Part shown: positions 46,133 through 55,535 of the stretch, piece by piece
Numbering within the stretch: the first letter of the stretch is position 1
Layout of the letters: every line of letters starts with the position of its first letter
Program-made: the position numbers and the translations under genes
Assembly: GCF_048544455.1 (NCBI RefSeq)
Contig: NC_133537.1
Location: forward strand, 70,899,634 to 70,963,633
Direction: 5' to 3'
Origin: Silene latifolia
Lineage: Eukaryota > Streptophyta > Magnoliopsida > Caryophyllales > Caryophyllaceae
DNA length: 64,000 nucleotides
The notes under the pieces: model-generated
Databases searched by the model: none
What the model was told of the DNA's origin: nothing
What the model saw: the letters and a program-made list of their open reading frames with translations, nothing else

Positions 46133-46587
46133 AGCACTGTTACAGGAGGTTTTGGAAATTAAAAATGTTCAATTGTTTTATATTTGCGAGTTTACTGTTT
46201 AAAGTAGTTGTGAGTACGTAGTAACACCTTTGAACCGTTAATTTCATATGTTACAAGTCATGATTGAAGTTTTATAAGCATATTTGTTACAATTAGTGAA
46301 GCGGTAATGATTTCTTGTTACGATTAGTGAAGAGGTCATAATTTCTTGTTACTTTAATATTGCATACGCCCCATTACGATTTAGTTGTCGGAGTTGTAAC
46401 TCTGCCTATATTTGTGCATATCATTTTAACGTATGTTGTCAACAAGAACTAGTTGTTCCGGTGACTTGAGCACGATTTCTAAATTTAACGAGTATGTAGT
46501 TAGCGAGTAATGTCCACAACAAATAGTATGGTTTTCTTTAATGTTAAGATACAAATAATAAATAAAATGCGTTATAATTAGGGTGGT

Positions 46588-46625
46588 GAACTTCGGGGAC
46601 GAAGTTCCTTTTTAGAGGGGAAGAG
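46588..46625 (+). other. Internal hairpin plus polypurine module (nested)
   Basis: GAACTTC-GGGGAC-GAAGTTC (46588-46607), then AGAGGGGAAGAG (46614-46625). Same design as the module before the 3' LTR, but no LTR follows. Confidence 0.75.
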
Positions 46626-47125
46626 TAATGTCGCGAAATAAAAAGGGTTGTTTTTGAATAATGTTTTGCTTGTTTATAATGTTGTTGGTATTATGTTTTG
46701 CTTTAATTATTTAAAGTGAAGGGGTTGTATGTTTCAAGAGACGGTCATGAAAAATAGTTATAGTGTGATAAATCGTACTCGAATCACGTTGCCAAGTAAC
46801 ATGGTGGCGTTGGTTGTACCATATGATAATTGGTATGAGACATGTCCTGATCGACAGTTTGATAGTCGATACTGTATGTCGATACCGTATGTCGGGTGAT
46901 CGTAGGTGGTGATTCGCATGGCGAGTTTGATGTTTCATAGGTATATAGGGTAACGGTTAACGGTAATAGTGCTTGCATGATAGTAGTAAAAGTCATTAGA
47001 TATAAGCATAGACGGTGATGATGATGACATATGGGGGGAATGGTGTTTCCAGGGAGTAATGGGTTGAGCGGGAGGATGAGTGAGGACATGTTGTTCTCGT
47101 GTCTCGAGCGGGAGATGGGTGAGGT

Positions 47126-47163
47126 GAACTTCGGGGACGAAGTTCTTTTTAAGGGGGGAAGAC
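47126..47163 (+). other. Terminal hairpin plus polypurine tract (nested)
   Basis: GAACTTCGGGGACGAAGTTC (47126-47145) and AAGGGGGGAAGAC (47151-47163) directly before the 3' LTR. Confidence 0.85.
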
Positions 47164-48435
47164 TGTAATACCCACCCTTTTAGGGACCCTTTGACCACCG
47201 TTGACCGACCTTGGGAGCGGAAGTAGTCTTAGGGAAGTGTGCCAAAACCTGTTTGAGCTGCGTGTTAAGAGTGGTACTCGATAGAGTAGGGGCTACTCGA
47301 TCGAGTAGCTAGGGTACTCGATCGAGTAGGGGCCACTCGATCGAGTAGGTTGGGTACTCGATCGAGTCACCGGATTTTCAGCCGAGGGTTTTATATCGCG
47401 TTTTGTTAAATCCGCAAATCACTTCCGCCACTTTCCTCCTATCCTTCAATCGCCCCTTTCCCTTCCCTTCACCTCAAAACCTCCATGGAAGCCTTTTTGA
47501 AGATCTTTGAACCTTGGGAGGGCGTCACCGGTGTCGGGTAGCGGTCTTTTCTTTGAGTTTCTCCCTAATAGGTATGTCATAATCATCATCCGTGCCTTGG
47601 TTCCCTATAGTTAGGATTGCTTGATAGTAATAGATATTTGTATGATGGTTATAGGCTTTGCTTGGTCATTTGGATGTGTTATCCGTCGGCATGGATTGGT
47701 TGCATGTTGCTTAAAGGTAGGTTCGCCTACTCGGTTTCGTAGATGGTCTAGTGTGTCGGTCGTTGTGGTAGTATTGTGGTTGTTTGATACAAGAATTGTG
47801 TGTCTTGTGATTGTGGTTGTGATGGTGTTGATGGTTCTCGAGATGCGTTCTCGGTGAGTGGGGTCACTTGCGGGAGTGACTTCACGCCCTAGTTTCGCCC
47901 TTCGTGGAACCCGCCACGGAAGGGGATGTGCACATTAATGGGACGGGGTTATCGCTCGGTATGATGAGCGGGGCTTAGGTGGGAACGGCCGCGGTCCCCA
48001 ACGCGTGGTGGTCCGGTGGACGTCGATGATGTGTTTGGTTGGATTATTGTGATTGCGGTTGGTCCGATATCATTGGTTGTATTGTTGATTGTAGTTGCCA
48101 TTGTCTTGTCTTATCTCAGTACTGACCTTGTTTGGTTGTTTGTTTGTTATGTGTCTGCCGTGATCCCTTATGGTGAGCAGTCGGTCTTAGCAGGTGTTGA
48201 TGTTGTGGATAGCTGGAGTCCGGGCAGGGATGAGTCTTCACGAGATATGATGGTCATAGCGAGTACTCTTTGAGTTGTACCTTGTATTGTATTTTGGTTT
48301 GAATCACTTGTAATATAGCTTAATAGTTCTTTTATTGACGTTTGATAACTACTTTCCTCGGGTAACCGAGATGGTAACGCCCTTATATGCTAAGGAAGGC
48401 CTAGTTAAGGCTCCTCTGGATATGGGGGTGTTACA
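47164..48435 (+). repeat. 3' LTR of nested element
   Basis: 1,272 bp; palindromes at 47295, 47316, 47335 and 47356 plus a variant at 47276 (cluster F). Confidence 0.95.
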
Positions 48436-48440
48436 AGAAC
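48436..48440. repeat. Target site duplication of nested element (right)
   Basis: AGAAC; the outer ORF continues from 48441 in frame. Confidence 0.95.
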
Positions 48441-49385
48441 CTTGGCAGATGGTAGCCTAGCTTGGAGGGTGTGGGGTATGAGCTGGATGAGGATACCGGC
48501 CCTCGAGCACCTCCCACCGACAGAGCCGTTAGACCCAGTTGTGGTAGTTGTTGACTCCGATGAGGAGGAGGAGGATGATGTACCTCGGTCGCGACAGACA
48601 TACCTCATAGATGATACGATCCTTCAGGTGATGCCCGAGCCGAAGAAGGGGAGAACGTGAGTGTAGCGGAGGATAGGCCCAGGTTAGGGAGGGGACCACG
48701 TCGGGTGAGGGGGAGGACGGCTGAGACCCGACCACAGCCATCAGCACCACCACAGCACCCATTTCCTTGCTATCCCTACCTTGATACCCCAGAGACACGT
48801 TCGAGCTACTTGGCAGAGAGAGTGTCCTCTACCTTGACGCTCCGGAACATGCATGAGATGGCATATACTCAGGGTATTGGGAACGAGGGACCACACCCAG
48901 TGTGATGGAGCGGGGTTGGGGACTACAGTGGGGTTTTCCACTCCTACGGAGTGGACATGGCAGCATGGGGGACACCACAGTCCTTTGCTTTTGGCAGTTT
49001 GATCCCATGGTATGAGAGTCCAGGAGCGGGAGCTGGGGTCGACGCGGGTCTTGGGGCATCAGGAGCAGGCACCTCGGGAGGGGATGGAGCTGGGGATGAG
49101 ATGATAGAGGCGCAGCAGCAGCAGGAGTGATACTCCTTTTCTTTCTCTTTGTTTATGGTTTTTGGTTGTGTTGGACGGTAGTAGTCTTTTTCAGTTCGTA
49201 CTTCTTACATTTGGTTTGTATGGATGGCCATAAGGCCGTATTTGCTTAGATTAAACTTGTTTGCAGGATTCTGGGGGTCGGGTTATCATCCCGACTCGCG
49301 CTTATGTGACATTCTATATATATTGTGTTATGACAGGAAGATTTCGAGGATTTTTGACCTATGGCCACTCGACCGAGTGCCCCTC

Positions 49386-49512
49386 ACTCGATCGAGTAGC
49401 TGCAGGTGTGACGGGGATGGAGTATTCTGATTTGAGGCTAATCGATCGAGTAGCTCAGACACTCGATCGAGTAGGACCAGCTCGATCGAGTACCCTATAT
49501 ACTCGATCGAGT
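49386..49512 (+). repeat. ACTCGATCGAGT palindrome cluster G (3' of outer ORF)
   Basis: Perfect copies at 49386, 49461 and 49501 with variants between (near 49440 and 49480). Equivalent to cluster E. Confidence 0.92.
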
Positions 49513-49943
49513 GGCACTGTTACAGGAATGTTTTGTTAATTAAAATTGTTTTAATGGTTATATCATTGCATGTTTTGATGTTTAACATGGCTGTTTACGA
49601 TTAGTAACATGTTTGGACTGTTAACTTGATATGTTGGAAGTCGTGTTTGGATTTTGAATGCGGATCCGTAACGAATAGTGCAAGTAGTAGTTGGTTCTTA
49701 TTGCATTCATTTTACATCTTCAACGTCTACTAGTTATATTTCACAAGAGTCGCGTATTTTCCCATATATATACAATTGATATATACATACATTCGTGACT
49801 GTGGCTAACTACTCGAATAAAGTAGCAAATGATTTTATGATTTAATGTTTGTGTGATTAATGAGTAATGTCCATAAGGCATTGTATTTGTTGGATAAATG
49901 ACAAGAGGTAAGTTTTAAGTAGTGTGAGTAATAATTCGGTGGT

Positions 49944-49980
49944 GAACTTCGGGGACGAAGTTCCTTTTAGAGGGGAAGAG
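49944..49980 (+). other. Internal hairpin plus polypurine module (outer)
   Basis: GAACTTCGGGGACGAAGTTC (49944-49963) and AGAGGGGAAGAG (49969-49980), about 550 bp before the 3' LTR, as in the nested element. Confidence 0.75.
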
Positions 49981-50495
49981 TAATGTCGCAAAATAAAAAG
50001 GTCGATATTACAATTATTTTGTTGTTTGTTTATAATGTTTTCTATTATTTCTGTTACATTTCTAGTACGAAGCTATAATTATTTTCATTATTTGTTGAGT
50101 AATTGGTATGTTGAAGTAAAGGTTGAATAAGGTGCTATGAAAAGGCAGTCATAGAGAGATAGTTATGAGGGCATGCGATTGAATAGAATCGTATCATTGG
50201 GTAACATAGTTGTGTTAATGCGACATGTTTCGTATCGATGGTCGGGTACTAGTGAAAGTATAATCTCGTAGTGCGTGGCTAAGAGTTGTGAGCAGCAGTG
50301 TAGTCGTTGGTTGTGCTGGTTCATGTTGTGAGGTTGGTATTTCAAGTGGTAGAGTATAGAAGTCGATCTAGATGGAGTGTTAGACAGTTGATGATGATGA
50401 CATGGGGGATAGTATTTCTGGGGAGTAGTGACCTATGTCGGAGGAGTAGTGATGTCGCCTTGTTTCCGTATTATGTGCTTTGGGAAAGGTGAGTT

Positions 50496-50533
50496 GAACT
50501 TCGGGGACGAAGTTCTTTTTAAGGGGGGAAGAT
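50496..50533 (+). other. Terminal hairpin plus polypurine tract (outer)
   Basis: GAACTTCGGGGACGAAGTTC (50496-50515) and AAGGGGGGAAGAT (50521-50533) abutting the 3' LTR. Confidence 0.85.
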
Positions 50534-51872
50534 TGTAATACCCGCCTTTTTAGGGACCCGTTGACCAGCATTGACCGACCTTGGGAGTAGTAATGGTTCT
50601 TAGGATTACGTGCCATAGTTACCTGGTCTCTTGACTTGTGGGTGGTACTCGATAGAATAGAGGCTACTCGATCGAGTAGCTTGGATACTCGATCGAGTAG
50701 GGGCCACTCGATCGAGTATGTTAGTTACTCGATCGAGTAGCGTCTTTTCAGCGAGGGTTTATAATCGTGTTTTCCTAAAACCGCAAATCATTTCCGCCTC
50801 TTTCTTCTAAACCTAGATGTCGTCCCTTCCTCTTCCCTTCACCATATGCCTTCCATGGGAGCCTTTGAAGGTCCTTGTGCCCTAGGAGTGCATGGCTTGA
50901 GTCGGGTAGCGGTCCTTTGCCAGATTTCCTCATGTTGTTATGTCGTCATCATCATCCGTATCTTTGTCTTTTCAGTTAGAGTTAGAATGGTAGTGATAGA
51001 TGATTATATTGTTTGTATAGGTGTTGCTTGTTTGCTGGGTATTGCGTGTATGGACATGGAATCGTCGCAGTCGCTTAAAGGTAGGTTCGCCTACTCAGTT
51101 TCTGTTGAATGTCTAGAGTGTCGGTTGTTGTGTGATGTTGTATTGTTGTTGTGACCGTATAGTTGAGTATACGAGGTAGTTGGTTGGGGTATACTGGATG
51201 TCAGTTATTGTTGTATTGCAGCTGTCTGTGATTGTTTGTCTTTGGTTCTCGAGGTGCGTCCTCGGCTGAGTAGAGTCACTTGCGGGAGTGGCTTCACGCC
51301 CTAGTTTTGCCCTCCGTGGAACCCGCCACGAGAGGGGATGTGCACATTAATGGGACAGGGTTATCGCTCGGTATGATGAGCGGGGCTTAGGTGGGAACGG
51401 CTGCGGTCCCCCACTGGCAGGCTGGTCCAGTGAACAGTTGGTGACGAAGATTGATTGGAGTGGGTATGATTGTGTGAGACTGGTTGTGTTTAAATTGGTT
51501 GTGTTTAAATTGTGTTGACGGTTGTTGTTGGTTAATGTTGTGTCTTGTCTCAATTACTGACCTTGTGTGGTTGTCTTGTTTGTTTATGTGTCTGCCGTGA
51601 TCCCTTATGGTGAGCAGTCAGTCTTACCAGGTGTTGATGTGGTTGATAGCTGGAGTCTTGGCCGGGGTGTGCCGTCACGAGTTCTGATAGGGATAGTGTA
51701 TAGCTGACGAGTTGTACCTTTACTTTATTGGTTGGTTGTAACACTTGTAATATAACTATAATTGTTCTTTTATCGACTTTTGATGATTACTTACCTCGGG
51801 CAACCGAGATGGTAATGCTTTATATGCTAAGGAAGGTCTGGTTAAGGCTCCTCCGTATATGGGGGTGTTACA
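50534..51872 (+). repeat. 3' LTR of outer element
   Basis: 1,339 bp, TGTAATACCC...GGGTGTTACA, with palindromes at 50666, 50687, 50706 and 50727 plus a degenerate copy at 50647 (cluster H). Confidence 0.93.
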
Positions 51873-51877
51873 GCACT
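51873..51877. repeat. Target site duplication of outer element (right)
   Basis: GCACT, matching 36303-36307. Confidence 0.9.
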
Positions 51878-54063
51878 GATGAGTCAAACGCTCGCCCAGG
51901 TACCACACTGGTCCCATGGACGTCCTCAGCAGCAACCGACTCGAGCTCCTGGGTCGAAGGACCTCAGCCACGAAGGCCGGAGCGTCAGGGTACTCCACCC
52001 AAGGTCTGGGCACCCACTAAAACAAGCAAATGAAGGGTCATACCTATGATCGGCTCTAAGCGGGAAAGGGGTCATTCTTATGATCACTTCTAAAAGCAAT
52101 AAATAAATAAAGGAAAAGTGATTGAAGATACTTATGTCACTCAACTTCAGGGCATTCACGCCCCGTTGACAAACGTCGTAAGAAAAACGCTGGCTCTTCC
52201 TACGACACACCGCCCAGTCCCTCACAACTGGGTACGCCCTCGGCTCAGGCTCCGTCCTCTTGGGCGCGAAGCCCAGAAAGTAGGATTACACCCACGCCTG
52301 CAAAACAAGATAATTGATAATGATCTTTCACAATTCGATAGCAAATAAGGAGTAATGATCTTTCATGATACGCAATAAAGGTTCATACCTCCAACAACAG
52401 TACAGGACCGACAGTAGCAGAAGAAGTCCCCTTCTCCAACAGCTCAGGACGAACCATGGCCCTCATGTAGCGAGTGAGGACCGCAAAGCCAGGAGTGATC
52501 CAGTCCCACCGACCCAGGTCACTCAAGTCAGAAAGGAACGGAAGAAGCTTCATCAACAGCCTCTCCCCCTTGTCTCCGAGGTAAAGCGAAGACAAGAACC
52601 ACCAGAGCCACAGATGAGCCCTCTGCTCCGCAGTACAAGCAGGAGAAGCCACCTTCCTCCCATCCATCATCACCGTCGCTGGGGTCCTACACGCAAAGTA
52701 GTCCCTGACATAAGTACTCGGCACTAACCCGGGAACGCTGGCAGCACCCTCTGTCAGGTTCCAGCCAATCAGCCTCCTCGCCTTGGCCGAGTCCACTCTC
52801 ATGGCCGTTAACGGCCACACCACGGCAGCCTAGAGATCATGTCGTAGTCCTCCAGAGTGATCCCGACCTCTTCAAAAGGCATGTGAAAGGTCGAGGTCGT
52901 GTCCCAGTACCGATCAAGGAAAGCTCGGATTAGGCAAAGGTTAGCCCGAAGCTTCCTTTCGTTGATCGCCCTCCACGCTACCACCAAAGCTCCGAAGGCT
53001 CCCAGCTCGATGATGGCCTTCTTCTCCTCCGGCAGTCTCTCGTAGGCCTCTATCATCGTCGTATAGCCGGAAAAGGACCTCATGTTCCCAGCCTCCTATA
53101 TCCATTCGACGCAAAGCTATCTTTAGCACAAAGCAAAAGAGAAATGAAACGATAAGAGAATAAGGAAAGGTGATAAGGAAATGGCAAGTTCAAAACTTAC
53201 CAAACTCCTCATCGTCCTATAAGACAGGTGGCTCTCTGCTGCCCAAATGAGATGTCGACCATCCCATTTCTCAGCCCACTAAGATGCCCCCGCTAGCTGG
53301 CGACCACCTCGTCCGACGTTGGCCCGCCTCGGGACCTCCTCGACGACCTCCTCGAAAACCTCCTCTACCACCTCCTCAAGAATGAGAAAAGGGTTGAAGT
53401 CGACGTCCATGTCCATGGAAGCGCTCCCCGACGTTGAAGCAACGTCACCTGCAAAATTAAAGTAAATTAGGCCGCATCAGATGACGACGAGCCTCGGTGA
53501 GGTTTGTTTCAAGCCTTTTGAGCCCCGAAAAACGGCCTTTTCTCGCCATCTTTGGCCATTTCCTTCAAAACCCGACCGCTCATGTGGTAAATTGGGTCAA
53601 GTCAAGTCTAAGTCCAAGCCTAGTCGTGGGTTTGAGTGGAAATTTTGGTAGCATTTCGCTATAATGGCGATTATGCCCTAGAAAAGTGTCCTGAAAAAGC
53701 CGTCACAAATCAAAAATACGAAATGGTAGAAGTTTACCCATTAGACAAGGATTCCAAAAACCAAATTTCATCAAAAATGGGCAATCCTAAAGCCATTTTC
53801 GAAGCGATTTTCAAAACAGCTGAGAAACCATCTCAATTTCACTCAAATGCTCAATGCTTGACGAAAATTCAAAAAGAATACATGGTTATGTTTCTAACAT
53901 TACCAATTATCCATTTCTAATGTCAATTTTACAAGGCAATTCCATTTGGGGGAAAAGCCCCGAATTTTCGACATTTTGGGTTGAAAACCCTAATTTTTCC
54001 GATCAAAAATCAAGCAAATACAAGTATTAAAGCAAGAATGAGACACATACCTCGATTAGTCAT

Positions 54064-54674
54064 GATTAATGGAGTGATTTGATCAAATTTTGACGGATTT
54101 TGGTTGGAATTTGATGGAGTTTTAATGAGAATTGTGTTTTGTTATTATGAATAAAACACGACTTCTGTCGAGTTTTTACTCAGACATGGACGAGCTTGGG
54201 AAAGGACGCAGCACCTGCTGCGCCTCTTCCCCAGCTTCCCTCCAGCTCAAATTTCAATAGTTTGTTATAAGTTCATTATTTGTGGGCCCATCTTTGGTGC
54301 GCCTCTTCTCCAATACCATATATCACATATTTGGTCTATTGGGCATTTATTTTTGTCCGGACTAGTATTTTATCTTCGAGCAGACTGTGAACCGTCGCAG
54401 TATTTTATCTTCAAGTAGACTGTGAGCCGTCACAGTATTTTATCTCCTAGCAAGGATCTTTTATCAGGACTTCGCTTGCAGCAACGAGCGGATTTCCGAC
54501 GGTGTTTCGACACGCCTCCATCAATACCCTTATATTTTTCCCAGCGAGAGTTCATGACAGCCGATTGCACTTCTCGATAGATAAAGTTCGCTTGAGACCG
54601 ACGCAAGCAGATCTCCCCAGCAGTTTCTACCGACGTCCTGATGTCCTCAATATTATTCGTTCCAAGAAAGAAGT
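54064..54674. other. Upstream region of PMD gene, unit 3
   Basis: Non-coding; single GCAGCACCTGCTGCGCCTC motif at 54204-54230 where units 1 and 2 have a pair. A short ATTTTATCTTC repeat occurs near 54368-54450. Confidence 0.65.
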
Positions 54675-54907
54675 CTCGGGTATGGTTTCTTGTTATGGCT
54701 GGCGAGCCTCCTTACGTAGTCTAATGGACTTTAAACGACCCTCCCCGATAGTTGACAGACTCTAAAATGTTCCCGACGACAGGTCCTTGGCTCAGACCCC
54801 TTTGAGCCGCCTCGCGTCACCATAGTTTTCAGGTTGTAATCTTCAATTGACCTGATGGCTATACTTTGACTTTCGCCTTGTCCAAGCCTCAATCAAAGTG
54901 GGGGCTC
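54675..54907 (+). other. Conserved 3' block and polypurine tract, unit 3
   Basis: Third copy of the 230-bp block, with the GGCTCA/TGAGCC hairpin. Polypurine tract AAAGTGGGGGCTC at 54895-54907. Confidence 0.8.
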
Positions 54908-55535
54908 TGTAGATACCTCATTTCTGCACCTCCCGCCAAACATCCGGTGATGATTGGGCCGCATGTTTGGTACGCGGGATGATTTATGACAGTTCGTAAG
55001 TTTATCGTCAAGTGATAGCTCAAATACTTGTGTCTACCCCTTGGTCGTCATCTAAACGCCATTACGGTCGTTTTGACAGTAATTAGAGTTCATTTGGAGT
55101 TCGGGTCAAAAACCGCTTCATTTTCTAATAAACCGTTTAAAATGCCGAGTCGGAATCTCCTAGAATATTCTGGATATTTATTCCATAAATTAATTTTATA
55201 TCTTTTGGCAAAATATATCCCGAAAATCTTATTTTAGGGAATAAGGAAATCGAGATCTACCGCAATTCCATAAAAGAAACGCGAAAATCCTTCTTCCGCA
55301 GGAGGAATCCTCTAGGGAAAGGACGCAGCACCTGCTGCGCCTCTTCCAAGGGTCGCAGCAGCTGCTACGCCTCTTCCCCAGCCCTTTTTCTGCATATTTT
55401 CAGATCTTTTCGAGATTTGTTTCCAAATTTTTAGTCACTCCATAATTCCTCCGTGTGATAGTATAAATAGGGACCTTCGTTCCACATATTCCTCACGCGA
55501 GTGTCCGCCCTTCTCTTCTCCCTTTGCATTCTAAG
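54908..55535 (+). repeat. Tat LTR after unit 3 (5' part, interrupted)
   Basis: Starts TGTAGATACC; motif pair 55321-55376; TATA box 55462-55470. Cut at 55535 by the element that follows, at the point where the other LTRs continue TTCTAGACTTTG or TTCTAGACCACG. Confidence 0.88.
55321..55376 (+). repeat. GCAGCA/TGCTGC motif pair in third Tat LTR
   Basis: GCAGCACCTGCTGCGCCTC and GCAGCAGCTGCTACGCCTC, upstream of the TATA box. Confidence 0.9.

Larger units (their letters stand above)
40668..48435 (+). mobile_element. Nested non-autonomous LTR element of the same family
   Basis: 7,768 bp, LTRs 40668-41943 and 47164-48435, tRNA-iMet primer site 41947-41958, one ATHILA ORF-1-like gene, polypurine tract 47151-47163. 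Inserted into the ORF of its relative. Its LTRs look very similar by eye, so it is younger than its host element. Confidence 0.93.
39793..49130 (+). pseudogene. ATHILA ORF-1-like gene of outer element (split by nested element)
   Basis: Coding 39793-40667 and 48441-49130, interrupted by the nested element with 5-bp duplication; the frame is continuous across the junction. Protein motifs: basic start MPRLNLGTRQSKRGR, then YPSVVFVDYKQRERFV, FETLGFTELYRLRKHSYAFL, LTLEFMSSF, VQFRLMNTSFVLTMDLFASH, YLNPERTEKVVFNAP. These align with the ATHILA ORF-1-like gene at 25431 (YP.V.F, FE..G...L...R...Y, LTLEF). After the junction come an acidic VDSDEEEEDD and then YLDTPETRSSYLAERVSSTL. Damage: TAG 39949-39951, a 1-nt deletion near 48650, TGA 48903-48905. 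About 520 residues; function unknown. Confidence 0.82.
36308..51872 (+). mobile_element. Outer non-autonomous LTR element with ATHILA ORF-1-like gene
   Basis: LTRs 36308-37626 and 50534-51872; tRNA-iMet-type primer site 37630-37641; one gene (39793-49130) interrupted by a relative of the same family (40668-48435); polypurine tract 50521-50533. Without the nested copy it is about 7.8 kb. No gag, protease, RT or integrase. The terminus starts AGTAATACCC instead of TGTAATACCC, a T-to-A change of the first base. Confidence 0.9.
35329..54063 (-). pseudogene. Antisense PMD gene, unit 3 (eight exons, split by nested elements)
   Basis: Exons: 1, 54063-54051 (MTNRG start); 2, 53448-53201; 3, 53095-52389; 4, 52297-52136; 5, 52016-51878 plus 36307-36132; 6, 36044-35892; 7, 35799-35707; 8, from 35607, open to 35329. 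Lengths of exons 4-7 equal those of units 1 and 2 when one copy of the target duplication is counted. PMD core: YWDTTSTFHMPFEEVGITLE and LGDKGERLLMKLLPFLSDL. Damage: TAG in exon 2 (after AGAS); a deletion-frameshift in exon 3 near 52820-52830; TAC-to-TAA in exon 4; three stops near the end of exon 5; CAG-to-TAG at the end of exon 7; the exon 4 donor is AT instead of GT (52135-52134). The most decayed PMD copy. Confidence 0.82.
32899..55535 (+). mobile_element. Deleted Tat unit 3 (LTR, primer site, antisense PMD only)
   Basis: After the LTR and primer site, about 60 bp of leader join directly to the 3' flank of the antisense PMD gene near 35291, so gag, pol and the DUF7745-like gene are missing. 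The PMD gene, its upstream region, the conserved block, polypurine tract and the start of the next LTR (54908) follow. A 15.6-kb nested insertion (36308-51872) splits it, and another element (55536 on) interrupts its 3' LTR. Confidence 0.85.

Noticed and set aside
46588..46625. Inner hairpin plus purine tract as the true 3' LTR boundary
   Set aside because: No LTR sequence follows; the LTR starts at 47164 after the second module.
36421..50738. Regularly spaced palindromes resembling a CRISPR array
   Set aside because: Units are short palindromes with 8-9 bp between them, lie inside plant LTR elements, and no cas genes exist.
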